Positions 26,879 to 36,819 are shown, numbered from the stretch's first letter. The stretch: 64,000 bases of DNA from Lichenicola sp964249735 (GCA_964249735.1 CAXUDP010000007.1:3903-67902), one strand, 5' to 3'. Notes: generated by a model from the sequence alone, not told the origin. A program made the numbers and translations.

Positions 26879-29800
26879 TCATTCCGCAGGCACCGCGTCC
26901 GCCGCCGGACCTGTGCGCAACCGGAGCCGGTCGAGCAGCAAGTAGACCGCGGGTGTGGTGTAGAGCGTCAACACCTGGCTGAAAATCAGGCCGCCGATGA
27001 TCGAGATGCCGAGCGGCTGGCGCAGCTCCGAGCCGTCGCCGGCCGACAGCACCAGCGGCAGGGCCCCGAGCAGGGCCGCCGACGTGGTCATGACGATCGG
27101 CCGGAACCGCATCATGCAGGCCTCGAAGATGGCGTCGCGGCTCGACGCCCCGTGGCTGCGCTCGGCGTCGAGCGCGAAGTCGATCATCAGGATCGCGTTC
27201 TTCTTCACGATGCCGATCAGCAGGATCACGCCGATCACGGTGATCAGCGAGAACTCGGTGTGCAGCAGGATCAGCGCCAGCACCGCGCCGACCCCGGCGG
27301 AGGGCAGCGTCGACAGGATCGTCACCGGGTGCACGAAGCTCTCGTACAGCACGCCAAGCACGATGTACACCGCGAGCAGGGCCGCCCCGATCAGCAGGGG
27401 CTCGCTGTTCAGCGACTGCTGGAACACCTGCGCGGTGCCGGCGAAGCCGCCGACGATGTCGCCCGGCATGTGCAGGTCGGCCACCGCCCTGGCGATCGCC
27501 GCCTGGGCGGCGGAGAGCGAGCGCCCGGGCGCCAGGTTGAACGAGATCGTCACCGACACGAACTGGCTCTGGTGGTTCACCGACAACGCCGTGTGCCCAC
27601 GCGCGAACCGCGCCACCGCGCCGAGCGGCACCATCGTCTCCGCACCGGTGCTGACCGCAGCACCCGACGAGGCGACACTGCTGCCGCTGGCGGCGATCGC
27701 GTTCTGCGCCGCGTTGCGCTGCGAGTTGTTGATGCCGTTGGCGCTCGCGCTGACCGAGGCGGCGCTGGTCGCGGTGACGGTGCCGGACGGGGCGTTGGTG
27801 GTGGCAGACCCGCTCGGCGTGCTGCCGGAAGTGCTGATCCAGATCCGGTTCAGCACGTCCGAGTTCTGCCAGTAGCGCGGCGCCACCTCCATGATGACGT
27901 GGTACTGGTTCAGCGCGTTGTAGATGGTCGACACCGACCGCTGCCCGAACGCGTCGTAGAGCGTGTTGTCGATCTGGGACACGTTCAGGCCGAGGCGCGA
28001 CGCGGTGGCGCGGTCGATCGTCACCACCGATTCCAACCCGGCCTGCTGCTGGTCGGAGTTGACGTCGGTGAGGTCCGGGTTGCCCTGCAGCGCGCGCAGC
28101 AGCTTCGGTGCCCACTCGAACACCTCGGCCGTGTTGTCCGCCTGCAGCGTATACTGGTACGCCGCGTTGGTCTGCCGCCCGCCGACGCGCACGTCCTGCG
28201 CCGGCACCATGATCAGCCGTCCGGGCACGCCCGCCAGCGCCCGTCGCAGCCGCGTCGTCACCACGTCCAGGCTGTCTCGCGCGTTCTTCGGCTTCAGCGC
28301 CACGTAGACGTTGGCGGTGTTGGTCTGCGCCGTGGCGCCGCCGCCGCCGGCTCCGGTGGAGCCGACCACGTTCCGCACCGCCGGATCGCGCTGCACGATG
28401 GCCATCATCCGGGCCAGCTTCCGGCTCATCGCCTGGAACGAGATGTCCTGGTCGGCCTGCACCGCGCCGATCAGCCGGCCGTTGTCCTGGGTCGGGAAGA
28501 AGCCCTTCGGGATCACCACCAGCAGCCACACGTTGAGCGCGATCGTCCCCGCCAGCACCAGCAGCACCAGCGCGTTGTGCTCCAGCGTCCAGGCCAGCGT
28601 CCGGCCGTAGACGTCCAGCACGCGCTGCTCGATCGTCCGCCGCCCCGGCTCTCGCCGCGGCTTGGGCCGCAGCACCAGCGCGCACAGCATCGGCGTGGTG
28701 GTGAGCGACGTCACCAGCGACACCACGATCGCGGCCGACAGGGTCACCGCGAACTCGCGGAACAGCCGACCGACGATGCCGCCCATCAGCAGGATCGGCA
28801 GGAACACCGCGATCAGCGACAGCGTGATCGAGACGATGGTGAATCCCACCTCCGCGCTGCCCTTGAGCGCCGCCTCCCGCCGCGGCATCCCGCCCTCGAT
28901 GTGGCGCGAGATGTTCTCCAGCACCACGATGGCGTCGTCGACCACGAAGCCGGTGGAGATGGTCAGCGCCATCAGCGACAGGTTGTCCAGGCTGAAGCCG
29001 GCCAGGTACATCACCCCGAACGTGCCGATCACCGAGACCGGCACCGACACCATCGGGATCAGGGTCGCGCGCAGGTCGCGCAGGAACAGCCACACCACCG
29101 CGGTCACCAGCACCACCGCGATCACCAGCGTGGTCTCGGTGTCGCGGAGCGAGCCGCGTATGCTCAGCGTGCTGTCGGAAGCGAAGTTGATGTCGATGCC
29201 CTGCGGCAGCGCCGCACGCAGCTTGGGGATCGACGCCTTCACCGCGTCCACCGTCTGGATCACGTTGGCGCCCGGCTGCTTGAACACGATCACCAGCACC
29301 GCCGGCTTGCCGTTGGCGAGCCCGAGGTTGCGCAGGTCCTGCACGCTGTCGCTGACCGTGGCGATGTCGGTGAGGTGCACCGCGTGGCCGTTGCGATAGG
29401 CGATCACCAGCGGCCGGTAGTCGTCGGCGTGGCTGGCCTGGTCGTTGGTGTAGATCTGCAGCCGCTGCCGGCCGAGGTCCAGCACGCCCTTCGGCGTGTC
29501 CGCGTTGGCCGATGCAAGTGCCGCGCGCACGTCCTCCAGGCCGATGCCGTACTTGAACAGCGCATACGGATCGAGCTCGACCCGCACCGCCGGAAGGGCA
29601 GCGCCGCTGATGATCACCTGGCCAACGCCGGAAAGCTGCGAGAGCTGCTGCTGCAGCACCGTGCTGGCGGCATCGTAGATCTGCCCGCGCGTCAGTGTCG
29701 CCGAGGTGAGCGACACGATCAGCACCGGCGCGTCGGCCGGGTTGACCTTGCGGTAGACAGGGTTGCTCAGGAGGTTGGTCGGCAGGTCGGCCCGCGCCGC

Positions 29801-30139
29801 GTTGATCGCCGCCTCGACGTCGCGGGCGGCGCCGTCGATGTTGCGGTCCAGCCCGAACTGCAGGTTGATCCGGGTCTGCCCGACCTGGCTCTGCGACGTC
29901 ATCTCGGTCAGGTCGGCGATCTGCCCCAGGTGCCGCTCCAGGGGTCCCGCGAGGCTGGTCGCCACCGTGTCCGGGTCTGCACCGGGCAGCTGCGCCTGCA
30001 CCGAGATGGTCGGGAAGTCCACCTCGGGGAGCGAGGCCACCGGCAGCTGGAAGAAGCCGAGCACGCCTGCGAACAGGATCGCCAGGGTCAGCAGGGTGGT
30101 GGCGATCGGCCGGGCGATGAACGGGGCGGAGATGTTCAT
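26879..30139 (-). CDS. mdtC: RND efflux inner-membrane pump, MdtC-like
   Basis: A 1086-aa RND transporter with the usual 2 x 6 helices and two large periplasmic loops. Signatures: N-terminal FIARPIATTLLTLAI, loop AQLPGADPDTVATSLAGPLE, TM4 GFVVDDAIVVLENISRHIE with the proton-relay Asp pair, and a C-terminal GIVKKNAILMIDFAL. The closest relatives are the MdtC partner in MdtABC, which forms a heteromeric B2C trimer exporting bile salts, novobiocin and metal chelates. Odd: the second periplasmic loop contains about 70 extra residues rich in Ser, Ala, Thr and Asn (roughly residues 765-835) with no similar stretch in the neighbour mdtB. Its ATG overlaps the stop of mdtB (ATGA). Confidence 0.92.
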   Translation of the reverse strand: MNISAPFIARPIATTLLTLAILFAGVLGFFQLPVASLPEVDFPTISVQAQLPGADPDTVATSLAGPLERHLGQIADLTEMTSQSQVGQTRINLQFGLDRNIDGAARDVEAAINAARADLPTNLLSNPVYRKVNPADAPVLIVSLTSATLTRGQIYDAASTVLQQQLSQLSGVGQVIISGAALPAVRVELDPYALFKYGIGLEDVRAALASANADTPKGVLDLGRQRLQIYTNDQASHADDYRPLVIAYRNGHAVHLTDIATVSDSVQDLRNLGLANGKPAVLVIVFKQPGANVIQTVDAVKASIPKLRAALPQGIDINFASDSTLSIRGSLRDTETTLVIAVVLVTAVVWLFLRDLRATLIPMVSVPVSVIGTFGVMYLAGFSLDNLSLMALTISTGFVVDDAIVVLENISRHIEGGMPRREAALKGSAEVGFTIVSITLSLIAVFLPILLMGGIVGRLFREFAVTLSAAIVVSLVTSLTTTPMLCALVLRPKPRREPGRRTIEQRVLDVYGRTLAWTLEHNALVLLVLAGTIALNVWLLVVIPKGFFPTQDNGRLIGAVQADQDISFQAMSRKLARMMAIVQRDPAVRNVVGSTGAGGGGATAQTNTANVYVALKPKNARDSLDVVTTRLRRALAGVPGRLIMVPAQDVRVGGRQTNAAYQYTLQADNTAEVFEWAPKLLRALQGNPDLTDVNSDQQQAGLESVVTIDRATASRLGLNVSQIDNTLYDAFGQRSVSTIYNALNQYHVIMEVAPRYWQNSDVLNRIWISTSGSTPSGSATTNAPSGTVTATSAASVSASANGINNSQRNAAQNAIAASGSSVASSGAAVSTGAETMVPLGAVARFARGHTALSVNHQSQFVSVTISFNLAPGRSLSAAQAAIARAVADLHMPGDIVGGFAGTAQVFQQSLNSEPLLIGAALLAVYIVLGVLYESFVHPVTILSTLPSAGVGAVLALILLHTEFSLITVIGVILLIGIVKKNAILMIDFALDAERSHGASSRDAIFEACMMRFRPIVMTTSAALLGALPLVLSAGDGSELRQPLGISIIGGLIFSQVLTLYTTPAVYLLLDRLRLRTGPAADAVPAE

Positions 30140-33100
30140 TCCGCAGGCGCGGCGTCGCCGGCTTCACGGTTGGCGCCGCGTCCGGTCAGCCGCACCGCGA
30201 CCCGGTCGAACGCCAGGTAGATCACCGGGGTGGTGAACAGGGTCAGCACCTGGCTCACCAGCAGCCCGCCGACGATGGCGATGCCCAGCGGCTGACGCAG
30301 CTCGGAGCCGGAGCCGCTGCCCAGCATCAGCGGCACGGCGCCGAGCACGGCAGCCAGCGTGGTCATCAGGATCGGCCGGAACCGGAGCAGGCAGGCCTGG
30401 AAGATCGCCTCGCGCGGCGACTTGTTCTCGGTGCGCTCGGCCGCCAGGGCGAAGTCGATCATCATGATCGCGTTCTTCTTGACGATGCCGATCAGCAGGA
30501 TGATGCCGATCACCGCGATGATGTCGAGCTGGTGCCCGGTCAGGTCGAGCGCCACCAGCGCGCCGACGCCGGCGGAGGGCAGCGTGGACAGGATCGTCAG
30601 CGGGTGGACGAAGCTCTCGTAGAGCACACCCAGCACGATGTAGACCGCGACCATCGCGGCGGCGATCAGCAGCAGCTCGTTGGACAGGGAGGCCTGGAAC
30701 GCCGACAGCGAGCCCTGGAACGCAGTGGTGAAGCTGTCCGGCAGCCCGATCTGCTTCTCCGCGTCGCCGATCGCCGCCACCGCCTTGTCCAGCGAGGTGC
30801 CGGGCTGGAGGTTGAACGAGATCGACACCGACGGGAACTGTCCGAGATGCTCGATCTGCAGCGGATCGTTGCGCACCGCGATGTGCACCACGGCCGAGAG
30901 CGGCACCTGGCCCAGGGCGCCGGTGGTGGGGGTGGCGACCGTGGCGGCGGTGCTGGCGGAGGCGGAGGGCAGGTAGATCCCGTCGAGCGCCTGCTGCAGC
31001 GAGCGCGCCTGGCCGGTGTCGGCCTGCAGGATCACGCGGTACTGGTTGGACTGGGTGTAGAGCGTGGAGGCGATGCGCTGGCCGAACGCGTCGTACAGGG
31101 CGTTGTCGATGGTGGCCGGCGTGATGCCGAACCGCGCCGCCGTCGGCCGGTCGATCACCAGGTCCAGCGCCCGGCCGTTGGTGTTCATGTCGCTGGTCAC
31201 TGCCGTGAAGCCCGGCATCTGCCCGAGCCGCTCGACCAGCCTCGGCACCCATTGCGTGAACAGCGTGCCGGTCGGGTTTTCCAGGAAGAAGTGGTACTGC
31301 GCCCGCCCCACGGTGGAGTCGATGGTCAGGTTCTGCACCGGCTGCATCGACAGGGTGATGCCGGGCACACGGCGCAGCCGGTCGTCCAGCCGCGCGATCA
31401 CCGCGGTGGCGGACGGGCGTTGCCCGCGGGCCTTGAGGGTGATCAGGACCCGGCCGCTGTTCAGCGTGGTGTTGGTGCCGTCGACGCCGATGAAGGAGGA
31501 CAGGCCCTGCACCGCGGGGTCCTGCAGGATCGCGTCCGCCATCGCCTGCTGCCGCGCCGCCATGGCGCCGAACGAGATGTCCTGCGCCGCCTCCGAGATG
31601 CCCTGGATCGCGCCCGTGTCCTGGACCGGGAAGAAGCCCTTCGGGATCGCGCTGTAGAGGGCCACCGTGGCCACCAGCGTGAGCAGCGCCACCAGCAGGG
31701 TCAGGGCCTGGTGGTCGAGCACCACGGCGAGGGAGCGCCCGTAGCCGGCGACGATCCGGTCGAAGCCGCGCTCGGCGGCGAGGTCGATCCGGTAGCGCTT
31801 GTCTGCCGGGCGGTGGCGCACCAGCAGCGCGCACATCATCGGCACCAGGGTCAGGGACACCACCGCCGAGATCACGATCGTCACCGCCAGCGTCACCGCG
31901 AACTCGCGGAACAGCCGCCCGACCACGTCGCCCATGAACAGCAGCGGGATCAGCACCGCGATCAGCGACACCGTCAGCGAGATGATGGTGAAGCCGATCT
32001 CCTCGGAGCCGTTCAGCGCCGCCTCCAGCGGCGCCTCGCCGTCCTCGACGTGGCGGGCGATGTTCTCGATCATGACGATGGCATCGTCGACCACGAAACC
32101 GGTGGAGATGGTCAGGGCCATCAGTGACAGGTTGTCGAGCGAGAAGCCCAGCAGGTACATCACACCCAGCGTGCCGACCAGCGACAGCGGCACCGACAGC
32201 GACGGGATCAGCGTCGCCGGCAGGGTGCGCAGGAACAGGAAGATCACCAGCACGACGAGCACGACCGCGAGCCCCAGCTCGAACTCGACGTCGTTCACCG
32301 AGGCCTGGATCGGCGTGGTCTGGTTGCTGAGCACCGCCACGTCGACCGAGGGTGGCAGCGTCGCCCGCATCTGCGGCAGCCGGCGCAGGATGTTGCGCAC
32401 CACGGCGATCACGTTGGAGCCCGGCTGGCGCTGGATGTTCAGGATCACCGCAGGCGTCCGGCCGGACCAGGCGGCGAGCTGGTTGTTCTCGGCGCCGTTG
32501 ATGATGGTGGCGACGTCGCCAAGACGCACCGCGCGGCCGTTCCTGTAGGCGACGATCAGGTCGCGGTAGCCGTCCGCGTCGGTGATCTGGTCGTTGTCGT
32601 TGATGGTGCTGCTCTGCGCGGCCCCGTCGAAGCTGCCCTTGGGCGTGTCGGTGTTCTGGTTGCCGATGATGGTGCGTATGTCGTCGATCGCCAGCCCGTA
32701 CGACGACAGCGCGCGCGGGTTGATCACCACGCGCACCGCCGGCCGGTTGCCGCCGCTGATCGACACCAGGCCGACCCCCGGCTGCTGGCTGATCTTCTGC
32801 GCCAAGCGCACGTCGGCCAGGTCTTCGACCTGCGTCAGGCTCAGGGTGCGGCTGGTCAGCGCCAGCGTCAGCACCGGGGTGTCGGCGGGGTTGACCTTGT
32901 TGTAGATCGGCGGCGCCGGCAGGTCCGACGGCAGCAGGCTGGTGGCCGCGTTGATCGCCGCCTGCACCTCCTGCTCGGCCACGTCCAGGCTGAGGCTCAG
33001 CGTGAACTGCAGCGTGATCACCGAGGCGCCGCCGGACGAGATCGACGACATCTGGCCCAGGCCCGGCATCTCGCCGAACTGCCGCTCCAGCGGCGCCGTG

Positions 33101-33288
33101 ACCGATGTGGTCATCACCTCCGGGCTGGCGCCGGGCAGGAAGGTCTGCACCTGGATGGTCGGATAGTCGACCTCCGGCAGCGCCGAGATCGGCAGGAAGC
33201 CGTAGGCGATGATGCCCACCAGCAGGATCGCCGCCATCAGCAGCGTGGTCGCCACCGGTCGCAGGATGAACAGGCGCGACGGACTCAT
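30136..33288 (-). CDS. mdtB: RND efflux inner-membrane pump, MdtB-like
   Basis: A 1050-aa RND transporter of the MdtB type, paired with mdtC. Seen: N-terminal FILRPVATTLLMAAIL, VQTFLPGASPEVMTTSVTAP, TM4 GFVVDDAIVMIENIARHVE (Asp-Asp proton relay), GIVKKNAIMMIDFALAAER, and a normal-length second periplasmic loop. Two neighbouring, different RND genes with one fusion protein is the arrangement of the heterotrimeric MdtBC pump. It is 19 bases downstream of the membrane fusion protein gene, and no outer-membrane TolC homologue lies nearby, so the outer channel must come from elsewhere. Confidence 0.93.
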   Translation of the reverse strand: MSPSRLFILRPVATTLLMAAILLVGIIAYGFLPISALPEVDYPTIQVQTFLPGASPEVMTTSVTAPLERQFGEMPGLGQMSSISSGGASVITLQFTLSLSLDVAEQEVQAAINAATSLLPSDLPAPPIYNKVNPADTPVLTLALTSRTLSLTQVEDLADVRLAQKISQQPGVGLVSISGGNRPAVRVVINPRALSSYGLAIDDIRTIIGNQNTDTPKGSFDGAAQSSTINDNDQITDADGYRDLIVAYRNGRAVRLGDVATIINGAENNQLAAWSGRTPAVILNIQRQPGSNVIAVVRNILRRLPQMRATLPPSVDVAVLSNQTTPIQASVNDVEFELGLAVVLVVLVIFLFLRTLPATLIPSLSVPLSLVGTLGVMYLLGFSLDNLSLMALTISTGFVVDDAIVMIENIARHVEDGEAPLEAALNGSEEIGFTIISLTVSLIAVLIPLLFMGDVVGRLFREFAVTLAVTIVISAVVSLTLVPMMCALLVRHRPADKRYRIDLAAERGFDRIVAGYGRSLAVVLDHQALTLLVALLTLVATVALYSAIPKGFFPVQDTGAIQGISEAAQDISFGAMAARQQAMADAILQDPAVQGLSSFIGVDGTNTTLNSGRVLITLKARGQRPSATAVIARLDDRLRRVPGITLSMQPVQNLTIDSTVGRAQYHFFLENPTGTLFTQWVPRLVERLGQMPGFTAVTSDMNTNGRALDLVIDRPTAARFGITPATIDNALYDAFGQRIASTLYTQSNQYRVILQADTGQARSLQQALDGIYLPSASASTAATVATPTTGALGQVPLSAVVHIAVRNDPLQIEHLGQFPSVSISFNLQPGTSLDKAVAAIGDAEKQIGLPDSFTTAFQGSLSAFQASLSNELLLIAAAMVAVYIVLGVLYESFVHPLTILSTLPSAGVGALVALDLTGHQLDIIAVIGIILLIGIVKKNAIMMIDFALAAERTENKSPREAIFQACLLRFRPILMTTLAAVLGAVPLMLGSGSGSELRQPLGIAIVGGLLVSQVLTLFTTPVIYLAFDRVAVRLTGRGANREAGDAAPAE

Positions 33289-33307
33289 GGGCAGCCCAGG
33301 TGGCGGC

Positions 33308-34456
33308 TCAGCGGGCCGGAGCGGCGGGCCGGATGCGGTGTCCCTTCCCCGGCATCGCCACCACGATCCGGCTGCCGTCGCGCAGCCGGTCCAGCCCGTC
33401 GGTCACCACCTTGTCGCCCGGATGCAGACCCTGCGTGATCTGCACCCGGTCGCCCTCGGCCGGCCCGGTCTTGACCACCTGCACCGCGGCGGTGCCGTTC
33501 GGCTTCGCCACGTAGACGAAGTCGCCGGGCGCTCCGTGCTGCACCGCCGCCTGCGGCGCCACCACCACCCCGGTCAGGGTCTGCAGCAGCAGGTGGGCGT
33601 TGACGAACTGCTGCGGGAACAGGGCATTGTCGGCATTCGGGAAGATGGCGCGCAGCTCGACGGTGCCGGTGGTGTTGTCGATCTGGTTGTCGGTGGTGGC
33701 GAGCGTGCCGGTGGCGATCAGCTTGGCGTCCGCCCGATCGTAGGCCATCACGGGCAGGGTCCGCCCCTGCATCTGCGCCTGCACCGCGTCGACGTCGTCC
33801 TCCGGCAGGGTGAACAGCACCGAGATCGGCTGCAGCTGCGTCACCACGAACAGCCCCGTGGTGTCGCTGGTCTGCACGTAGTTGCCGGGATCGACCAGCC
33901 GTATGCCGACGCGCCCGTCCACCGGCGAGACGATGTGGCAGTAGGCGAGGTTCAGCCGGGCGTTGTCGATCGCCCCCTGGTCGGTGACGACGGTGCCCTG
34001 GTACTGCTTGATCAGGAACAGCTCGTCCTGCGCCTGCTGCTGCGCGATGCTGTTCTGCCGGCTGAGCAGCTGGTAGCGCGCGCTGTCGGCCTGCGCCTGG
34101 GCGAGCAGGCCCTGGTCGTGCGCCAGGGTGCCCTGCGCCTGCTCCAGCGCCACCAGGTAGGGCCTGGGGTCGATCTGCGCCAGGAACTGGTTCCTGTGCA
34201 CCAGCTGGCCCTCGGTGAAGCCGAGCGACTGCAGCTGGCCGTTGATCTGCGTCCTGACGGTGACGGTGTCGAGCGGCGTCACGGTGCCCAGCCCGGTGAG
34301 GGTGACGTGGATGTCGCCGGTCCCGATCGTCGCCACCGACACCGATTGCGGCGGAGCACCGGCGGCGCGACCGGCCGGCTTGGCGCCGTGGCGGGCGCCC
34401 AGCAGCCGCCAGCCCAGCAGGGCGACGAGTCCCACCAGCACGAGGCCGGCCAGCAC
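33308..34456 (-). CDS. mdtA: RND membrane fusion protein, MdtA-like
   Basis: About 382 aa from a GTG at 34456; an N-terminal membrane anchor (LAGLVLVGLVALLGWRLLG) is followed by barrel-sandwich and beta-barrel domains: GTVTPLDTVTVRTQINGQLQ, a hairpin with ALEQAQGTLAHDQGLLAQAQ, and the VSPVDGRVGIRLVDPGNYVQ lipoyl half. It links the MdtBC pump to an outer-membrane channel. The frame stays open upstream to 34570 with protein-like sequence (TPDQPLEAYPLTRSRPTR) but no ATG, GTG or TTG, so either the GTG is real or an upstream start codon was lost. First gene of mdtABC; the gene order is conserved. Confidence 0.88.
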   Translation of the reverse strand: MLAGLVLVGLVALLGWRLLGARHGAKPAGRAAGAPPQSVSVATIGTGDIHVTLTGLGTVTPLDTVTVRTQINGQLQSLGFTEGQLVHRNQFLAQIDPRPYLVALEQAQGTLAHDQGLLAQAQADSARYQLLSRQNSIAQQQAQDELFLIKQYQGTVVTDQGAIDNARLNLAYCHIVSPVDGRVGIRLVDPGNYVQTSDTTGLFVVTQLQPISVLFTLPEDDVDAVQAQMQGRTLPVMAYDRADAKLIATGTLATTDNQIDNTTGTVELRAIFPNADNALFPQQFVNAHLLLQTLTGVVVAPQAAVQHGAPGDFVYVAKPNGTAAVQVVKTGPAEGDRVQITQGLHPGDKVVTDGLDRLRDGSRIVVAMPGKGHRIRPAAPAR

Positions 34457-34570
34457 CAGCCAGAGCCGACGCGAGCGGCCTGCGGTCCTGGTCGGCCTGC
34501 TGCGCGTCAGCGGGTAGGCTTCGAGCGGCTGGTCAGGCGTGGCACGGCTCCGGCGTCGACAGGGTTTGCA

Positions 34571-34938
34571 TTACGATAGCGACATGACCTAGTCGATCCC
34601 GGCCGATCCTGCCAATCGGCTTTCGGCGACCCCTGCGGCCTTCGACAGGCACCAAGCAGCGTGAAGGGCCGGTGGTCCCTGGTCTGTCAAGAAGCAGGAA
34701 ACGCGTTGCCACACAAGGGTTGGTTCCCGCGCAGCGATTACTTGACGGAGTTTGACTTATTGTAACCGTTGCGCCTCCGCTTATAAAAGACCCTGGTACG
34801 ACTACTTCGGTTTTTTCCGCATCCTGCTGGACGAAAGGGGCCGATGGGAAGCGGTCGTTCCGCTCGAGTGGGCTTCACAAAGGAAAGCGGATACGAACGT
34901 CCGCAAATTCACCCGCAGCGCAGCGCATGTTGCTATAC
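34571..34938. other. non-coding region upstream of mdtA and the reductase gene
   Basis: About 370 bases, visibly more AT-rich around 34730-34810, that must hold the promoters of two divergent units. TTGACG and TTGACT hexamers (34742, 34752) are seen but no -10 box is at the right distance. A reading frame through 34790-34930 has no recognisable homology. Confidence 0.45.
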
Positions 34939-35874
34939 ATGGCCATGCTCTCACCCTCGCCTCTTCGCATTGCCGTTCTCGGCGCCGGGAAGATCGGCAG
35001 CACGTTCGCATTCCAGCTGTTCCAGGCTGGCCACGATGTCACGGTCGTTGCACGGCCGAACTCCATCCGTCTGGAACAGCTGCAACGCGACGGCGGCATC
35101 ATCAAGATCAGGGGCGAGCGGGCAAACGTCCGAGTGACCGACGTGCTCGACGAGCAGATACCCTACGACCTCGTGATCGTTACGCTGCTGGCGCATCAGG
35201 CCGAGGCGGTCCTTCCGGGCCTGCGGCGCAGCGCGGCCGGATGCATCCAGTTCATGTTCAACACCTTCGGTCCGGAGCGCCTGCAGGAGGCGGTCGGCGT
35301 TGCGCGCTGTTCCTTCGGCATGCCGTTCGTCCAGGCCACGCTGGACGGGGACGGCAGGCTGAAGGCCACCATCGGTGTTGCCGGTCAGAAGACCATCATG
35401 GACCGGCAACGCTGGGTCGACGTGTTCAACGCCGCCGGATTGCCTGCCGCCGTCGAACGCGACATGCCCCTCTGGCTTCGCTGTCACGTTCCGCTCTGTG
35501 TCGCGTTCGAGAGCGTGTCGGTTGCCGGCAAGCGGCGCGGAGGCGGCGCGTCATGGGGAGAAGCGGTCGTCCTGGCGCGCGGTATCCATGCGGGCCTCGT
35601 GCTCATCGAGAAGCTCGGGCATTCCGTCCATCCCAGGGGAAAAAAGCTCATCAACGGCTGCCCAACGTGGGTGTTGGCGGCGATGCTCTGGTCCATGTCG
35701 CGGGTCCGGTCGTTCCGCGAGCTGCTGGCAACGGGAGAAGCCGAATGCCGCGCCCTGGTGGATGCCATGGTGGCTGCTGCGTCGCTTGCCGACCAGGCTG
35801 TCCTCGTGTCCGACCTCCAGGCGATGAAGCCGTCGTGGCGAGCTGTTCCAAGCAAGGGTGCCGTCCCTTCGTGA
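34939..35874 (+). CDS. ketopantoate reductase-like (ApbA/PanE family) protein
   Basis: About 311 aa; ATGs at 34927, 34939 and 34945 are all in frame and none has a strong ribosome site. The N-terminus is a Rossmann dinucleotide site, RIAVLGAGKIGSTFAFQLFQAG, followed by a conserved QFMFNTFGPERL-type substrate segment and a helical C-terminal domain. The catalytic Lys/Asn/Glu pattern of true PanE is not clear, so this may be a paralogue with another 2-keto acid substrate. It is a single gene, convergent with the 2-hydroxyacid dehydrogenase of the idn locus, and separated from it by a short hairpin. Confidence 0.7.
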   Translation: MAMLSPSPLRIAVLGAGKIGSTFAFQLFQAGHDVTVVARPNSIRLEQLQRDGGIIKIRGERANVRVTDVLDEQIPYDLVIVTLLAHQAEAVLPGLRRSAAGCIQFMFNTFGPERLQEAVGVARCSFGMPFVQATLDGDGRLKATIGVAGQKTIMDRQRWVDVFNAAGLPAAVERDMPLWLRCHVPLCVAFESVSVAGKRRGGGASWGEAVVLARGIHAGLVLIEKLGHSVHPRGKKLINGCPTWVLAAMLWSMSRVRSFRELLATGEAECRALVDAMVAAASLADQAVLVSDLQAMKPSWRAVPSKGAVPS

Positions 35875-35880
35875 GGGACG
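35862..35880. terminator. hairpin between convergent genes
   Basis: CGTCCCT / AGGGACG with a five-base loop, overlapping the stop codon of the reductase gene and ending 3 bases before the dehydrogenase stop. Probably a shared terminator. Confidence 0.5.
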
Positions 35881-35883
35881 AGC

Positions 35884-36819
35884 CTACACCACCGGCGTCG
35901 GCAGCGGGGCGTCGGCGAAGAACGCCTGAAGGTTGGCCAGCATAAGGTTGCCCATCGCCAGCCGGGTCTCGTGTGTGGCGCTGCCGACATGCGGCGCCAG
36001 CGACACGTTGGGCAGCGACAGCAGCGCCGTCGGCACGTGAGGCTCGTTGGCGAACACGTCGAATCCGGCGGCGCCGAGACGGCCCTCCGCCAGCGCCTCG
36101 ACCAGGGCAGCCTCGTCGATGATCGAGCCGCGCGCGACGTTCACCAGCACGCCCTGCGGCCCGAGTGCCTCCAGCACCGCGCGGTCGACCAGGTTGCGAG
36201 TAGCGACGGACGCGGAGGTCGCCACGAACAGCACGTCGGAGGCGGCGGCGAGGGTCAGGATGTCGTCATGGTACTCGTGCGGCGTTTCCTTCCGGTTCGG
36301 TCCGGTATAGGCGATGCTGCCGCCGAAGCCGGACAACCGCAGTGCGATCGCCTGGCCGATCCGGCCGAGCCCGATGATGCCGTAGCGCAGGCCGGAGGCG
36401 CGGCGCGCCAGTGCCGGCTGCGCGCCCGGCCACAGCCCGTCGCGCACGTGGCGCTCCGCCGCCGGCAGGCCGCGCATCACGTTCAGCATCAGCGCGATGG
36501 CGAGGTCGGCGACGTCGTCGGTGAGCACGTCGGGGGTGTTGCTGACGCGGACGCCGAGGCGCTGCATCGCGGGAAGGTCGACCCGGTCGTAGCCGACGCC
36601 GTTGATGGCGACGATGCCGAGTGCCGGCAGCCGCTCGGCGAGTGCTGTCTCGATGCCCAGATGGCCGCCGGTCACGACGGCGCGGATCGCGTCGGCGTGG
36701 TGCGCCAGAAGTCTTTCCTGATCGAGCGGCTCCGGCCAGCGCACGACGTCGTAGGTCGCGTCCAGGATCGCCTGGGTGTGGGCAAGCACCGGGCAGAGCT
36801 GCAGCAGCGTGATACCCAT
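35884..36819 (-). CDS. D-2-hydroxyacid dehydrogenase (GhrB/2-ketogluconate reductase type)
   Basis: A 311-aa NAD(P)H-dependent dehydrogenase. Catalytic features: GLGRIGQAIALRL (dinucleotide site), the catalytic Arg in NVARGSIIDE, the Glu in ANEPHVP and the His in LAPHVGSAT. Family members reduce glyoxylate, hydroxypyruvate or 2-keto-sugar acids; with idnO and idnD next to it, 2-ketogluconate or 2-keto-idonate reduction is the likeliest role. It follows idnO by 11 bases and is presumably co-transcribed from the divergent operator region at 37.6 kb. Confidence 0.85.
   Translation of the reverse strand: MGITLLQLCPVLAHTQAILDATYDVVRWPEPLDQERLLAHHADAIRAVVTGGHLGIETALAERLPALGIVAINGVGYDRVDLPAMQRLGVRVSNTPDVLTDDVADLAIALMLNVMRGLPAAERHVRDGLWPGAQPALARRASGLRYGIIGLGRIGQAIALRLSGFGGSIAYTGPNRKETPHEYHDDILTLAAASDVLFVATSASVATRNLVDRAVLEALGPQGVLVNVARGSIIDEAALVEALAEGRLGAAGFDVFANEPHVPTALLSLPNVSLAPHVGSATHETRLAMGNLMLANLQAFFADAPLPTPVV

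Noticed and set aside
26693..30220. Very long plus-strand open frame (over 1100 codons) opposite mdtC
   Set aside because: It is antisense to a clear RND pump, His/Arg/Gln-rich and without domain features: a high-GC shadow.
34762..34787. GTAACC followed by a TATAAAAG run as a SigF or other promoter
   Set aside because: No CGAA at N16 and the hexamer spacing is wrong for sigma-70.
34752..35945. Frame overlapping the ketopantoate reductase-like gene
   Set aside because: Out of frame with the Rossmann protein and lacks protein-like sequence.
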